Assembly: GCA_018267215.1 (NCBI GenBank) | Contig: JAFDYX010000029.1 | Coordinates: 124,001 to 188,000, forward strand | Origin: Bacteroidota bacterium | GTDB taxonomy: Bacteria; Bacteroidota; Bacteroidia; Cytophagales; Cyclobacteriaceae | Length of the DNA: 64,000 bases | Reading direction: 5' to 3' | Shown here: positions 17,367-27,139 of the stretch, piece by piece | Position numbering within the stretch: position 1 is the first letter of the stretch | Layout: each line of letters starts with the position of its first letter | The notes under the pieces: generated by a model | The model's input: the letters and a program-made list of their open reading frames with translations, nothing else | Databases searched by the model: none | What the model was told of the DNA's origin: nothing | Program-made: the position numbers and the translations under genes

Positions 17367-20234
17367 TCAGGCATACTCTTCTATCGGCAAGCAACTGCAA
17401 ACTAAATTTCTATCGCCATAGGCATTGTCAACGCGGCTTACACTGGGCCAGAATTTAGCTTCTTTTACAAAAGCAAGCGGGTAAGCGGCTTTCTGTCTTG
17501 TGTAGGGGCGTGCCCACTCGTCTGCTGTGATGATGGCTGCCGTGTGCGGAGCATTTTTTAAAACATTATTTTCTTTGTCTGCTTTGCCTTCTTCCACTTC
17601 GCGTATTTCATTTCTGATTTCTGTTAAAGCTTCTACAAAGCGATCTAATTCTTGCTTCGGTTCGCTTTCGGTGGGCTCGATCATCAGCGTGCCGGCAACC
17701 GGAAAAGAAACTGTGGGCGCATGGAATCCATAGTCCATCAACCGCTTGGCGATATCTTCTACTTCGATGCCTGCTTTTTTAAATTCGCGGCAGTCCACAA
17801 TCATTTCGTGTGCGCAGCGGCCGTTCGTTCCGGTGTATAATATTTTATAGTGTGCCTGTAATTTTTCTTTGATGTAGTTGGCGTTTAAGATGGCCAACTG
17901 GGTGGCATTTGTTAATCCTTCTCCGCCCATCATGGCGATGTAGGCATAAGAGATGGCGAGGATGCCGGCACTACCATACGGTGCTGCCGATACGGCATGG
18001 ATTGCTTTTTCGCCTCCGGTTTTCACTACAGCATGCCCGGGCAGAAAAGGTTTCAATTTATCGTTTACACAGATGGGCCCCATACCGGGGCCACCGCCAC
18101 CATGCGGTATGCAAAAAGTTTTGTGCAAGTTAAGATGGCACACATCGGCACCGATATTGGCGGGCGAGGTCAAGCCTACTTGTGCATTCATGTTGGCGCC
18201 ATCCATATAAACCAAGCCGCCATTCCGGTGGATGGTTTCGCAGATATCCACAATAGATTCTTCAAACACGCCATGTGTAGAAGGGTAGGTAACCATCAGG
18301 CAGGCGAGATCATTTTTATGCTGTTCTGCTTTGGCCTTTAAATCGGCCACATCTATTTTCCCTTCTTCATCCGATTTTATAACCAGCACGTTCATGCCTG
18401 CCATGACTGCGCTGGCCGGATTGGTGCCGTGAGCAGATGCCGGGATCAAGGCCACGTTTCGATGGTTGTCGCCACGGCTTTCGTGGTAGGCGCGAATAGT
18501 GAGCAAGCCGGCATATTCGCCTTGTGCTCCGCTGTTGGGTTGTAGGGATACACCTGTGAAGCCGGTAATCTCTTTCAGCCAGTTTTCAAGGTTGGTAATC
18601 AGTTGCTGATAACCTTGAGCCTGATCAGTCGGTGCAAAAGGATGCATGTGCCCCATCTCTGGCCAGGTAACGGGAATCATTTCGGTAGTGGCATTCAGTT
18701 TCATCGTGCACGACCCCAACGAGATCATGGAATGAACCATAGAAAGATCTTTGTTTTCTAAACGCTTGATGTAGCGCAGCATTTCGTGTTCGGAATGATA
18801 CGTGTTGAAAACCGGGTGGGTGAGGTACTGCGATGTTCTAACCAGCGATGATGGCCAGTTGATTTTTAATTTCTCTTGTGCGAGGTTTAGTCCTGGAGAT
18901 TTTTTTGCGACAGACTCAGCCACAACGGAAAGGATATTTTCTACATCTGCTACTGAGGTGGTTTCATCTAAAGAGATGCCCACGGTGCCATCGGCAAAGT
19001 AGCGGAAGTTTATCTCCTGCTTCTCAGCAACCGATTTTAATTTTTTAGGATCGGCAACAATCTTTAAAGTGTCGAAATAATTTTCGTTCTGCTGATTGAT
19101 CTCTATTTTTTTCAAGCCTGCTTCGAGGAGTTGGGCAAGGCCATGAATCCTTCCGGCAATTTTCTTCAAACCTTCCGGCCCGTGATAGACGGCATACATG
19201 CTGGCCATGACAGACAACAAAACCTGAGCCGTGCAAATATTGGAAGTAGCCTTTTCCCTGCGTATGTGTTGCTCGCGGGTTTGCAGCGCCATGCGGTAAG
19301 CCGCGTTGCCCTGCGCATCTTGCGAAATGCCGATAATGCGCCCCGGCATCTGGCGTTTAAACTCATCTTTGGTAGCAAAGAAAGCTGCGTGCGGGCCGCC
19401 ATAGCCCATGGGCACGCCCAATCGTTGCGATGAGCCTACCACCACGTCTGCACCCATTTCACCGGGCGATTTCATCAGCGTCAGTGCCATCAAATCTGTA
19501 CCGACTACCACAAAAACATTTTTTTCGTGTGCCGAGGCAATGAAGGCTGTGTGATCTTTGATGGCTCCATTGTTGTCGGGTGTTTGAATGTAAACACCAA
19601 ACAGGTTAGGGTTGGTAACATCTAATTGAGCGACCGAGCCAATCACCAACTCAACTCCGATAGGGGCTGAGCGCGTCTTTAATAAGTCAATGACTTGCGG
19701 AAAAACATTTTCGTCAACAAAAAATTGATGAGCGTTTTTCTTTTCAGCCTTGCGCGAAGCATATAATAAATGGAGAGCTTCGGCTGCGGCTGTAGCTTCA
19801 TCCAACAGCGAGGCGTTTGCAATCTCCATTCCGGTAAGATCCATCACCATCGTTTGGAAGTTGATGAGTGCTTCCATGCGACCTTGTGCAATTTCTGCTT
19901 GGTATGGCGTGTAGGCGGTGTACCATCCGGGGTTTTCCAGAATGTTCCTTAAAATAACCGGTGGGGTAATACACTGATAATAGCCTGTGCCGATGTACGA
20001 TTTGAAGATTTTGTTTTTCGACATCATCTTCTTGAAATCGTTCAGAAATTCATACTCCGATTGTGCCGGTGGCAAATTCAAAGGCTTCTTCAATCGGATG
20101 GCGGCCGGCACGGTTTGCCCGATCAGGTCATCAATTGACTGCGCACGAACTGCTTTCAGCATTTCGCTTATCTGCGATGGGCTGGGTGCATTGTGCCTGC
20201 TTTCAAATTTCTCGGAGTAGGAGGGATGTATCAT
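17367..20234 (-). CDS. gcvP: Glycine dehydrogenase (decarboxylating), P protein
   Basis: P protein of the glycine cleavage system: decarboxylates glycine on pyridoxal phosphate and passes aminomethyl to the lipoyl H protein. At 955 residues it is the fused alpha-beta form. The N-terminal half has [20 protein letters not shown]; the C-terminal half has the PLP lysine Lys705 in [19 protein letters not shown]. The end is [20 protein letters not shown]. gcvH and gcvT are not in the window. The last 37 bases are repeated about 660 bases downstream, on the far side of the DUF4160/DUF2442 pair, so this end may have been supplied by an inserted cassette. Confidence 0.98.
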   Translation of the reverse strand: MIHPSYSEKFESRHNAPSPSQISEMLKAVRAQSIDDLIGQTVPAAIRLKKPLNLPPAQSEYEFLNDFKKMMSKNKIFKSYIGTGYYQCITPPVILRNILENPGWYTAYTPYQAEIAQGRMEALINFQTMVMDLTGMEIANASLLDEATAAAEALHLLYASRKAEKKNAHQFFVDENVFPQVIDLLKTRSAPIGVELVIGSVAQLDVTNPNLFGVYIQTPDNNGAIKDHTAFIASAHEKNVFVVVGTDLMALTLMKSPGEMGADVVVGSSQRLGVPMGYGGPHAAFFATKDEFKRQMPGRIIGISQDAQGNAAYRMALQTREQHIRREKATSNICTAQVLLSVMASMYAVYHGPEGLKKIAGRIHGLAQLLEAGLKKIEINQQNENYFDTLKIVADPKKLKSVAEKQEINFRYFADGTVGISLDETTSVADVENILSVVAESVAKKSPGLNLAQEKLKINWPSSLVRTSQYLTHPVFNTYHSEHEMLRYIKRLENKDLSMVHSMISLGSCTMKLNATTEMIPVTWPEMGHMHPFAPTDQAQGYQQLITNLENWLKEITGFTGVSLQPNSGAQGEYAGLLTIRAYHESRGDNHRNVALIPASAHGTNPASAVMAGMNVLVIKSDEEGKIDVADLKAKAEQHKNDLACLMVTYPSTHGVFEESIVDICETIHRNGGLVYMDGANMNAQVGLTSPANIGADVCHLNLHKTFCIPHGGGGPGMGPICVNDKLKPFLPGHAVVKTGGEKAIHAVSAAPYGSAGILAISYAYIAMMGGEGLTNATQLAILNANYIKEKLQAHYKILYTGTNGRCAHEMIVDCREFKKAGIEVEDIAKRLMDYGFHAPTVSFPVAGTLMIEPTESEPKQELDRFVEALTEIRNEIREVEEGKADKENNVLKNAPHTAAIITADEWARPYTRQKAAYPLAFVKEAKFWPSVSRVDNAYGDRNLVCSCLPIEEYA

Positions 20235-20334
20235 AGCGCTGCTTAGGAAGTGTTTATCTTAACTAAAAAAAATAGTTACTAGTTCCCTATTGCAAGTTGA
20301 CTGTTGTAACAGAAACTTGTAACCGAAAATCAAT

Positions 20335-20754
20335 TTAGAATCTTTCGAATTGAGAGAAGAAAAAGTTTCCTTCTATCTCCGCGTTGGCATCTGAGTCGGA
20401 TCCGTGGATGGCATTGGCATCAATGGACTTGGCAAACAAGGCGCGGATGGTGCCGGGGGCAGCCTTCTTTGGGTCGGTGGCGCCAATCAGTTTTCTGAAA
20501 TCTTCTACGGCATTTTCTTTCTCTAAAATCATGGGCACAATGGCTCCTGACGACATATATTTACAAAGCTCGCCATAGAAGGGACGCTCTTTGTGTATCT
20601 CATAAAATTGTCCGGCCAGTTCTGCGCTGAGTTTTGTTTTTTTCATGGCCACGATACGGAAGCCTGCCTCTTCAATCAGTTTGGAAATTGCACCCGTGTT
20701 GCCTGCGGCCACCGCATCGGGTTTGATCATAGTAAAAGTTCTGTTTGTTGCCAT
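20335..20754 (-). CDS. ndk: Nucleoside diphosphate kinase
   Basis: Transfers the gamma phosphate among NTPs and dNTPs through a phosphohistidine. At 139 residues it is full length: [18 protein letters not shown] at the start, the AGFRIVAMK strand and GDTDPKKA-like [17 protein letters not shown]. The catalytic His117 lies in [15 protein letters not shown]. It is transcribed apart from gcvP, with a possible -7 box 25 bases upstream. Confidence 0.97.
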   Translation of the reverse strand: MATNRTFTMIKPDAVAAGNTGAISKLIEEAGFRIVAMKKTKLSAELAGQFYEIHKERPFYGELCKYMSSGAIVPMILEKENAVEDFRKLIGATDPKKAAPGTIRALFAKSIDANAIHGSDSDANAEIEGNFFFSQFERF

Positions 20755-20779
20755 TGTAGATTGTTAAAATATTTGGGCG

Positions 20780-20787
20780 CAAAAGTA
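20780..20787 (-). promoter_or_regulatory. Possible -7 box of ndk
   Basis: On the minus strand TACTTTTG fits TAnnTTTG and ends 25 bases before the ndk ATG. A TTTG lies upstream but at 16 rather than 19 bases. Confidence 0.45.
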
Positions 20788-20876
20788 ACTTTTTCGGCCA
20801 TAGCAAAACAACGCATCGGCAATAGATTTTTTATGTTAGGCACTTCCAATAAAAAATATCATTTTTGCCCTCTTTC

Positions 20877-21893
20877 ATGGAAAAATTGGTCGAACTGAAA
20901 GCATTGTTGGCGTCTCCCCAAAAGGTGACGATTGTCACCCATTTTAAACCCGATGCCGATGCGCTCGGCTCTTCATTGGGGCTGGCCGGATTTTTAAAAA
21001 ATACAGGCCACCGGGTAAGTGTAGTAACGCCCAGCGATTTCCCCGACTTTTTAGCTTGGCTTCCCGGCTCGCACGAAGTGATAGCCCTATCTAAACACAC
21101 AAGCGAGCCATTGCAAAAAGCTACTCTTGCTTTCCAGACAGCCGACATTATTTTTTGTCTTGATTTTTCTAACCTGAGCCGCATCAACGACTTGGCCGAC
21201 ATCGTGCGGAAGGCTCCGGGAAAAAAGGTGATGGTTGACCATCATTTAGAGCCTGAACCATTTTCAGATTTTCAGAAGTGGAGTGTGCAGGCGGCTTCCA
21301 CCGCGCAATTGGTTTTTGAATTGATCAATGAATTGGGTGGAAAGGCTCATCTGGATGCAGCTATTGCCACGTGTTTATATGCCGGGCTGATGACAGACAC
21401 AGGCAGCTTTAGGCACAACAACACTACGGCTCGCGAAATGGCCGTGGCCAGCGAATTAATTTCGCTGGGAGCTAACCCCAGCGAAGTGGCGCGTTTGATT
21501 TATGATGTCAACTCACTCTCGCGGCTAAAACTGATTGGGTATGCGTTGTATAAAAACCTGGTGGTTTACCCAGAGTACCATACGGCCTGCATCACCCTGT
21601 CGCAAGAGGAACTGAAGATGCTCAATGTCCAAACCGGAGATACGGAAGGCTTAGTTAACTACGGTTTGTCGTTGAAGGACGTGCGGCTGGCTGTATTGAT
21701 GTATGATAGAGGTGAAGAAATTAAAATTTCTTTTCGATCTTTGGGCGATTTTTCGGTAAACGACTTGGCACGGAAACATTTTGAAGGCGGAGGCCACAAA
21801 AATGCGGCAGGCGGTTCATCGAAACTGACATTGGAGCAAACAATGAAAAAATTTCTGGATTTGCTGCCACAGTATAAAACAAGTTTATCCTAA
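20877..21893 (+). CDS. DHH/DHHA1 phosphoesterase, NrnA-like
   Basis: A 338-residue two-domain phosphoesterase, probably degrading nanoRNA or cyclic-dinucleotide products and/or pAp. The DHH domain shows VTHFKPDADALGSSLGL, a later LDFSNLSRI and the VDHH motif in KVMVDHHLEPEPFSD. The DHHA1 domain ends in FEGGGHKNAAGGSS. The ATG was chosen over a TTG four codons upstream because it begins MEKLVELKALL as in relatives. The FKBP lipoprotein operon follows 20 bases after the stop. Confidence 0.92.
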   Translation: MEKLVELKALLASPQKVTIVTHFKPDADALGSSLGLAGFLKNTGHRVSVVTPSDFPDFLAWLPGSHEVIALSKHTSEPLQKATLAFQTADIIFCLDFSNLSRINDLADIVRKAPGKKVMVDHHLEPEPFSDFQKWSVQAASTAQLVFELINELGGKAHLDAAIATCLYAGLMTDTGSFRHNNTTAREMAVASELISLGANPSEVARLIYDVNSLSRLKLIGYALYKNLVVYPEYHTACITLSQEELKMLNVQTGDTEGLVNYGLSLKDVRLAVLMYDRGEEIKISFRSLGDFSVNDLARKHFEGGGHKNAAGGSSKLTLEQTMKKFLDLLPQYKTSLS

Positions 21894-21913
21894 TAAATTA
21901 ATCCATACGTAAA

Positions 21914-22834
21914 ATGAAAAACTCAATTCTTGGTGTAGCCTTACTTTCGTTGCTGATCAGTGCCTGCTCTAACGAGCGCGAAACAGCTTCAGGGCAAAAA
22001 TTTCAGATCATTAAAAAAGGTGATGGCAAAGAGGTATTGGCCAACGGATTTTTGATTATGAATTTTATGTTTAAAGACGGAAAGGATTCTGCCTGGAACG
22101 ACACACGCAAAAGCCCTTATCCTTTAATCATGCAAAAAAAGCAGATGAACAAGCCGGGCGACAAGGTGATGGAAGTCTTTAACATGCTTACCATTGGCGA
22201 TAGCGCAATTTTTAAAGTATCTGCCAAAGAGTTGTTTAAAAATTCTTTCCATCAACCCTTGCCTGCTAAAATTGATTCTACATCAAATTTCACTTTTTAT
22301 GTGGGGCTTAAGGAAGTGAAAGACAGCGCCCAGTTTATGAAGTTTCGCGAAGAACTAGTAGCCAAGCAAAATCAAAAAGCTTTGGAAGAGCAAAAAGAAC
22401 AACTCGGCAAAGACACCGTGGCCATAGACAGCTACCTGAAAGAAAAAAATATTGCCGCCAAGCGCACCGCTTCGGGGTTGCGCTACGTTGTAGTTAAGCC
22501 GGGCAAAGGCGAGAATGTCAAGACTTCTCAGACCGCGCAAGTTGATTATGCCGGCCATGTGCTGAACGGCAAATATTTTGACACGAGTATCGAAACTGTT
22601 GCAAAAAAAGAAGGCTTGTATCAGGAAGGAAGATCTTACAAGCCTTATGGCGTGATGGTAGGGCAGGGTACGGTGATCAGAGGATGGGATGAGATGCTGC
22701 AACTGATGAACAAAGGCATGAAAGTTACCGTGTATATCCCCTCTACGCTGGGTTATGGTAAACAAGCACGCGGCCCCATCATCACGGCCGATGCTATTTT
22801 GGTTTTTGATATGGAAGTGACTGACATAAAATAA
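21914..22834 (+). CDS. FKBP-type peptidyl-prolyl isomerase lipoprotein
   Basis: A 306-residue lipoprotein (lipobox LISAC, Cys18) with two FKBP-type folds. The N-terminal domain (about 25-140) is diverged. The C-terminal domain (about 190-306) keeps the classical active-site set: Y in VDYAGHV, FD in KYFDTS, VI and W in GTVIRGWDE, Y in LGYG and F in LVFDMEV. The linker DTVAIDSYLKEKNIAAK recurs, in variant form, in the next two genes. Probably a periplasmic or outer-membrane-anchored folding catalyst, GldI-like by architecture (inference). First gene of a three-gene operon. Confidence 0.9.
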   Translation: MKNSILGVALLSLLISACSNERETASGQKFQIIKKGDGKEVLANGFLIMNFMFKDGKDSAWNDTRKSPYPLIMQKKQMNKPGDKVMEVFNMLTIGDSAIFKVSAKELFKNSFHQPLPAKIDSTSNFTFYVGLKEVKDSAQFMKFREELVAKQNQKALEEQKEQLGKDTVAIDSYLKEKNIAAKRTASGLRYVVVKPGKGENVKTSQTAQVDYAGHVLNGKYFDTSIETVAKKEGLYQEGRSYKPYGVMVGQGTVIRGWDEMLQLMNKGMKVTVYIPSTLGYGKQARGPIITADAILVFDMEVTDIK

Positions 22835-22857
22835 GAGCGAGAGAAAAAAAATAAATA

Positions 22858-23721
22858 ATGAATAGAATAAAGATTGTTTTTGCTTTTGCCGGATTGGCTG
22901 CCTTGTTGGGTGCCTGCTCGCTGACATCCCCACAGTTGAACCAGACGATCACCCAATACACGCAAGACACAGCAGCCATCCATTCGTACCTGAAGCAAAA
23001 CAGCATCCGAGCAACGATGGTGAATGCAGGGATTTGGTTTGTGGTAGATTCGGCTGCATCAGGTATCCGGGCTGTATTCAATGATTCTATCAAGATAGCA
23101 TACACCACCACACTCCTCTCCAGCGGCAGTGTGATTGAGCAATCGAGCGTGCCGTTGGCAACGCAGGCTAACAGTTTGGTGCTGGGGGCGCAGTATGCGT
23201 TTCCGCAATTTCAGGCCGGCAGCAAAGGCCGCATTTTTATTCCTGGGTATTATGTCAATAACGGAATCGGAAGCAAGAGCATCACCAATGCTGCTCCCAT
23301 CATTTTTTCATTTAAACTATTGTCTGTAAAAGATAATCAGCTCAAAGTTGATACAGCTACGATCAATACATACATAAAAAATAATTCAATTGCCGCCATG
23401 ACTGATGTAAGCGGCATACGCTACACATTGAGCGGGGCAGGCTCGGGTTCGGTCCCCTCGCTTACCAGTAACGTTACCATTGACTACACCGCCAAAATAC
23501 TAAGTACCGGCAATGTGGTAGATCAAGGAAATTCGGTTAACCTGAATGTTTCTAATTTGATTATCGGAATGCAGATAGCCCTGCTGAAAATGAACGAAGG
23601 CACAACCTGCAATTTGTATGTGCCTTCTAGTTTGGCTTATGGCCCGTACCAGCAAGGATCTATAGCGGGCAATTCTAATATGTTTTTTACGATTAAACTA
23701 TCCAAAATCAATTCTCATTGA
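22858..23721 (+). CDS. Double FKBP-like lipoprotein, diverged active site
   Basis: A 287-residue lipoprotein (lipobox LLGAC) with two tandem FKBP-like modules of about 130 residues. Each is introduced by a DT-x-x-I-x-x-Y linker: DTAAIHSYLKQNSIRATM and DTATINTYIKNNSIAAM. The second module keeps DYTAKIL, SLAYG and a final FTIKL, but the tryptophan at the floor of the FKBP pocket is replaced (LIIGMQIAL) and the FD pair reads VD. Catalytic activity is doubtful; substrate binding or chaperone function is plausible. It lies 23 bases after the first FKBP gene and its stop overlaps a possible TTG start of the next gene. Confidence 0.85.
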   Translation: MNRIKIVFAFAGLAALLGACSLTSPQLNQTITQYTQDTAAIHSYLKQNSIRATMVNAGIWFVVDSAASGIRAVFNDSIKIAYTTTLLSSGSVIEQSSVPLATQANSLVLGAQYAFPQFQAGSKGRIFIPGYYVNNGIGSKSITNAAPIIFSFKLLSVKDNQLKVDTATINTYIKNNSIAAMTDVSGIRYTLSGAGSGSVPSLTSNVTIDYTAKILSTGNVVDQGNSVNLNVSNLIIGMQIALLKMNEGTTCNLYVPSSLAYGPYQQGSIAGNSNMFFTIKLSKINSH

Positions 23722-23735
23722 TCGTAGGGAATGAA

Positions 23736-24611
23736 TTGAAAAAATGTGTCGGTTGGGGAATCTTCTTTTCCTTTGTTTGTGTTTCTTGTCTGAACGACAA
23801 CACAATTTCGGCAAAGGTTCAGTTTAAAACAGACACGCTTTCCATCAGCGCCTATCTTTTGCAGAAAAATATCAAAGCCCAAAAACTACCGGCCGGTGTT
23901 TGGTATGTGTTGGATTCGGTTGGCTTAGGTGTGCTGCCCATGCTGACGGACTCAATTAATATTTCGTACACCGCCCAGTCCATTCCGTCTGAAATGACCA
24001 TGGATCAAAATGCAGGAACAACCGTACTCCTTTCCACCATTATTGCCGGGTTGCAATATTCTCTTCCGATCTTTCCTGCCGGCAGCAAAGGGCGTGTTTA
24101 TATCCCATCGGGTTTGGCATTTGGAACCAACGCGCACAACCAAATACCACCCAATTCTAATTTGGCTTATGCGGTTACCATGAATTTTGTGAAAAGCAAC
24201 CGCCTGCCCACCGACTTAGCTGCAATTGCAGCATACCTGACTAGGATAGGAGATTCACTGAAGGCTGCCAACAAAATTATTCAAACACAAACAGGCACTA
24301 ACCTGCCTTACTATGTTGATACATTGGGCACAGGCATATCTCCTCTGCTGAAAGATTCCATTCTTGTAACATATAAAGGAAGGATACTTAATGCCGACAC
24401 GCTACTGGTAAAAGTGACTACACCGGTAAAACTGAGTTTGAAGTCGCAGATGAATGGCTGGCGCAATATCATTCCGCTTTTAAAAGAAGGATCGTATGCC
24501 ACCCTGCTGATACCTTCGGGCTATGGCTATGGCAGCAATGTGCTACCGGGCATACCGGCCAATTCTAATCTGATGTATCAGATCAAACTCGTGAAGGTGA
24601 TACACCACTGA
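23736..24611 (+). CDS. Double FKBP-like lipoprotein, strongly diverged
   Basis: About 291 residues with two further FKBP-like modules, introduced by DTLSISAYLLQKNIKAQ and DLAAIAAYLTRIGDSL. In the first module the pocket tryptophan is Leu (IIAGLQYSL) and the tyrosine is Phe (GLAFG). In the second, the FD pair is lost (ADTLLVK) but W (NGWRNI) and Y (GYGYG) remain. No ATG starts the frame. The TTG used here gives a lipoprotein-like leader MKKCVGWGIFFSFVCVSC; a TTG at 23718 would overlap the previous stop by four bases. rdgB begins two bases after the stop. Confidence 0.8.
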   Translation: MKKCVGWGIFFSFVCVSCLNDNTISAKVQFKTDTLSISAYLLQKNIKAQKLPAGVWYVLDSVGLGVLPMLTDSINISYTAQSIPSEMTMDQNAGTTVLLSTIIAGLQYSLPIFPAGSKGRVYIPSGLAFGTNAHNQIPPNSNLAYAVTMNFVKSNRLPTDLAAIAAYLTRIGDSLKAANKIIQTQTGTNLPYYVDTLGTGISPLLKDSILVTYKGRILNADTLLVKVTTPVKLSLKSQMNGWRNIIPLLKEGSYATLLIPSGYGYGSNVLPGIPANSNLMYQIKLVKVIHH

Positions 24612-24613
24612 GT

Positions 24614-25204
24614 ATGGAAATTTGTTTCGCCACCAACAACAAAAATAAACTCCATGAAGTAAAAGCCTTGCTGGGCAATGAGTTTCATATCCTTAGCCTG
24701 GCGGAAATAGGTTGCCATGAAGAACTGCCCGAAACCACCGGAACTATTGCCGGAAACTCGCGGCAGAAAGCGGAGTATGTATTTTCGCGTTATGGCATCA
24801 CTTGTTTTGCTGATGATTCCGGCTTGCAGGTGAATGCCCTGCAAGGCGCACCGGGTGTTGACTCTGCATTTTATGCAGGCCCTCAAAAAAATGATCAGGA
24901 TAATGTAGCGCTGCTGTTGCGAAATATGCAACACGTAGCTGACCGATCGGCCAACTTCATCACTATCATTACACTGGTAAAAGGAACGAACGATGTTTCT
25001 CAGTTTGAAGGTATTTTGAATGGCGAAATAACAAGGCAGACTTGTGGCACGAATGGCTTTGGGTACGATCCGGTGTTTCGGCCAGCGGGGCTCTCTATCA
25101 ACTTAGCAGAAATGAGCCGAGAAGAAAAAAACAAAATCAGCCATCGGGCAAAAGCTGTTGAAAAACTGGTCAGGTTCCTTATAGGCCACCAAACAAATCA
25201 GTAA
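24614..25204 (+). CDS. rdgB: Non-canonical purine NTP pyrophosphatase (HAM1/RdgB)
   Basis: Hydrolyses dITP, ITP and XTP to the monophosphates, keeping deaminated purines out of DNA and RNA. At 196 residues it is full length. The N-terminal substrate motif is ICFATNNKNKLHEVKALL, followed by the metal-binding FADDSGLQVNALQGAPGVDS and GFGYDPVFRP, and the tail SHRAKAVEKL. It lies two bases after the third FKBP lipoprotein, so it is co-transcribed with that operon. Confidence 0.96.
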   Translation: MEICFATNNKNKLHEVKALLGNEFHILSLAEIGCHEELPETTGTIAGNSRQKAEYVFSRYGITCFADDSGLQVNALQGAPGVDSAFYAGPQKNDQDNVALLLRNMQHVADRSANFITIITLVKGTNDVSQFEGILNGEITRQTCGTNGFGYDPVFRPAGLSINLAEMSREEKNKISHRAKAVEKLVRFLIGHQTNQ

Positions 25205-25232
25205 TTTGCAATCTGTAATCTGTAATTGAGAT

Positions 25233-25841
25233 ATGCTCACCATCGGCATCACAGGCGGAAGCGGGTCAGGGAAAACTTTTTTTCTGCAAGGGCTGTCGGC
25301 ACGCTTTACCAAAGAGCAACTTTGCCTGATTTCGCAAGACAATTATTACAAGCCACGCGACCAGCAACCTATTGATGAGAACGGAGTGAAAAACTTTGAC
25401 CTGCCCGTTTCCATTGACCGGGAAACTTTTGTGCAAGATTTATTAAAATTAAAATCTGGGCAGGATGTGGTAAAAAAAGAATACACCTTCAACAATCCTG
25501 CGGCTCTACCGAAACAATTAATTTTTAAAGCGGCTCCCATTATTGTAGTAGAAGGATTATTTGTGCAGTATTTTGAGGAGATCGCCAAACTGCTCGATCT
25601 TAAAATCTTTATCGAAGCAAAAGATCATGTAAAGTTAGGCAGAAGGATCAAACGCGATCAGATTGAGCGCGGCTACGACCTTGACGATGTGCTGTACCGG
25701 TATCAATACCATGTGATGCCCGTCTATGAGTCGCTGATTGAGCCATTGAAACATTACGCGGATATCGTGATTCCCAACAACAGCAATTTTGATCGGTCGC
25801 TGGATGTGCTCACCACTTTTCTCAGGTCGAAGCTTGGTTGA
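25233..25841 (+). CDS. udk: Uridine kinase
   Basis: Phosphorylates uridine (and cytidine) to the monophosphate in pyrimidine salvage. A 202-residue P-loop kinase with GITGGSGSGKT at the N-terminus. The substrate segment SQDNYYKPRDQQPIDENG and the FDLPVSID motif follow, then IIVVEGLFVQYFE and the lid KLGRRIKRDQIERGYDLDDV. The stop lies two bases before the start codon of the next gene. Confidence 0.94.
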   Translation: MLTIGITGGSGSGKTFFLQGLSARFTKEQLCLISQDNYYKPRDQQPIDENGVKNFDLPVSIDRETFVQDLLKLKSGQDVVKKEYTFNNPAALPKQLIFKAAPIIVVEGLFVQYFEEIAKLLDLKIFIEAKDHVKLGRRIKRDQIERGYDLDDVLYRYQYHVMPVYESLIEPLKHYADIVIPNNSNFDRSLDVLTTFLRSKLG

Positions 25842-25843
25842 CC

Positions 25844-27139
25844 ATGTCTAAAAAAGTATTGATCATCACCTACTATTGGCCACCGGCCGGAGGCATTGCC
25901 GTGCAGCGATGGGTGAAACTCAGCAAGTACTTGGTGCGCGAAGGATGGCAGCCCGTTATCTACACAGTCAGCAATGGTAACTACCCGCATACTGACCAGT
26001 CCATGGCAAAAGATATTTCGCCTGAAATCACTGTTATCAAAAGACCGATTTGGGAACCACACCGTCTGTACCAACTGATTTCTCCTAAAAAAAATAAAGG
26101 AGATACCCACGAAATCAGCCAGCATAAAAAATCTTTGATCGGCAAAATCTCTACGTGGGTCAGAAGTAATTTTTTTATTCCTGATGCCCGCATGTTTTGG
26201 ATTAAGCCATCTGTAAATTTTTTATGCGGCTACTTACAAAAACATCCGGTTGACGCAGTGCTGTCCACCGGCCCGCCCCACTCGGCACACTTGATTGCCA
26301 TGAAGGTGAAGAAAAAAATGAATTTGCCGTGGCTGGCAGATTTTCGCGACCCGTGGACGACTATGGACTATTACCATGATCTGCTTTTAACAAAACGGGC
26401 AGACCGCAAACATCATCAATTAGAATTAGAAGTGTTGTGCCAGGCAGATGCTGTTACGGTGGTGGGGGAGCGCATGAAAGAAGAATTTGAACAAAAGCGC
26501 GAAGGAGAAGTGGTGGTAATTACCAACGGATTTGACGAAGAAGATTTTTCGGGCAGCGTACAACCAGACCAGAATTTTTCAATAGTGTATGTCGGTTCTT
26601 TTTTTGATCGCATCAATCCGGTTAATTTTTGGAGAGTGCTGGGCGAACTAAAGAAACAAAAACACCCGCTTGCACATCGATTGAAGATCAGGATCATCGG
26701 GCAGGTGGCGCAAGGTGTATTGGCATCCATTGATGAAAATAATTTGCAGCCCGAGTTGCAGATCGTGCCGTTCCAGCCTCATGAAGTGGCCATTCAGGAA
26801 ATAAAAAAAGCTGCCGTGTTGCTGATGGGCGTAGATGTGCGCACTAAGTTTGTACTGACAGGAAAACTTTTTGAATATTTAGGTGCACACCGGCCGATAT
26901 TGGCTTTTGGTCCACCCGATGGCGATGCGGCTGCTATTTTAACGGAAACCCGGGCAGGCAAAATGTTTTCTTTTGAAGAAGAAGAGAGCATGAGAAACTA
27001 TGTAGTTCAGCTTTTTCAGGAGTGGGAACAAGGACAATATGCTACTTCAGGCCGAGTGCAGACATACGCCCACCACGTGTTGGCTGCCCGCGTCAGTTCT
27101 GTGTTAAACCGTATAACCACTAAACCTGCAGTTGCGTGA
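25844..27139 (+). CDS. Glycosyltransferase, GT4-like
   Basis: A 431-residue GT-B glycosyltransferase. N-terminal VLIITYYWPPAGGIAVQRWV carries the glycine-rich acceptor loop. The middle has STGPPHSAHLIA and WLADFRDPWTTMDYYHD; the C-terminal donor domain has YVGSFFDRINP and FEYLGAHRPILAFGPPDGD, with the conserved acidic region ahead of it. The ATG starts two bases after the udk stop. The flippase start overlaps its stop (GTGA). First gene of the glycan region; probably adds a sugar to a lipid-linked glycan. Donor and acceptor unknown. Confidence 0.9.
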   Translation: MSKKVLIITYYWPPAGGIAVQRWVKLSKYLVREGWQPVIYTVSNGNYPHTDQSMAKDISPEITVIKRPIWEPHRLYQLISPKKNKGDTHEISQHKKSLIGKISTWVRSNFFIPDARMFWIKPSVNFLCGYLQKHPVDAVLSTGPPHSAHLIAMKVKKKMNLPWLADFRDPWTTMDYYHDLLLTKRADRKHHQLELEVLCQADAVTVVGERMKEEFEQKREGEVVVITNGFDEEDFSGSVQPDQNFSIVYVGSFFDRINPVNFWRVLGELKKQKHPLAHRLKIRIIGQVAQGVLASIDENNLQPELQIVPFQPHEVAIQEIKKAAVLLMGVDVRTKFVLTGKLFEYLGAHRPILAFGPPDGDAAAILTETRAGKMFSFEEEESMRNYVVQLFQEWEQGQYATSGRVQTYAHHVLAARVSSVLNRITTKPAVA

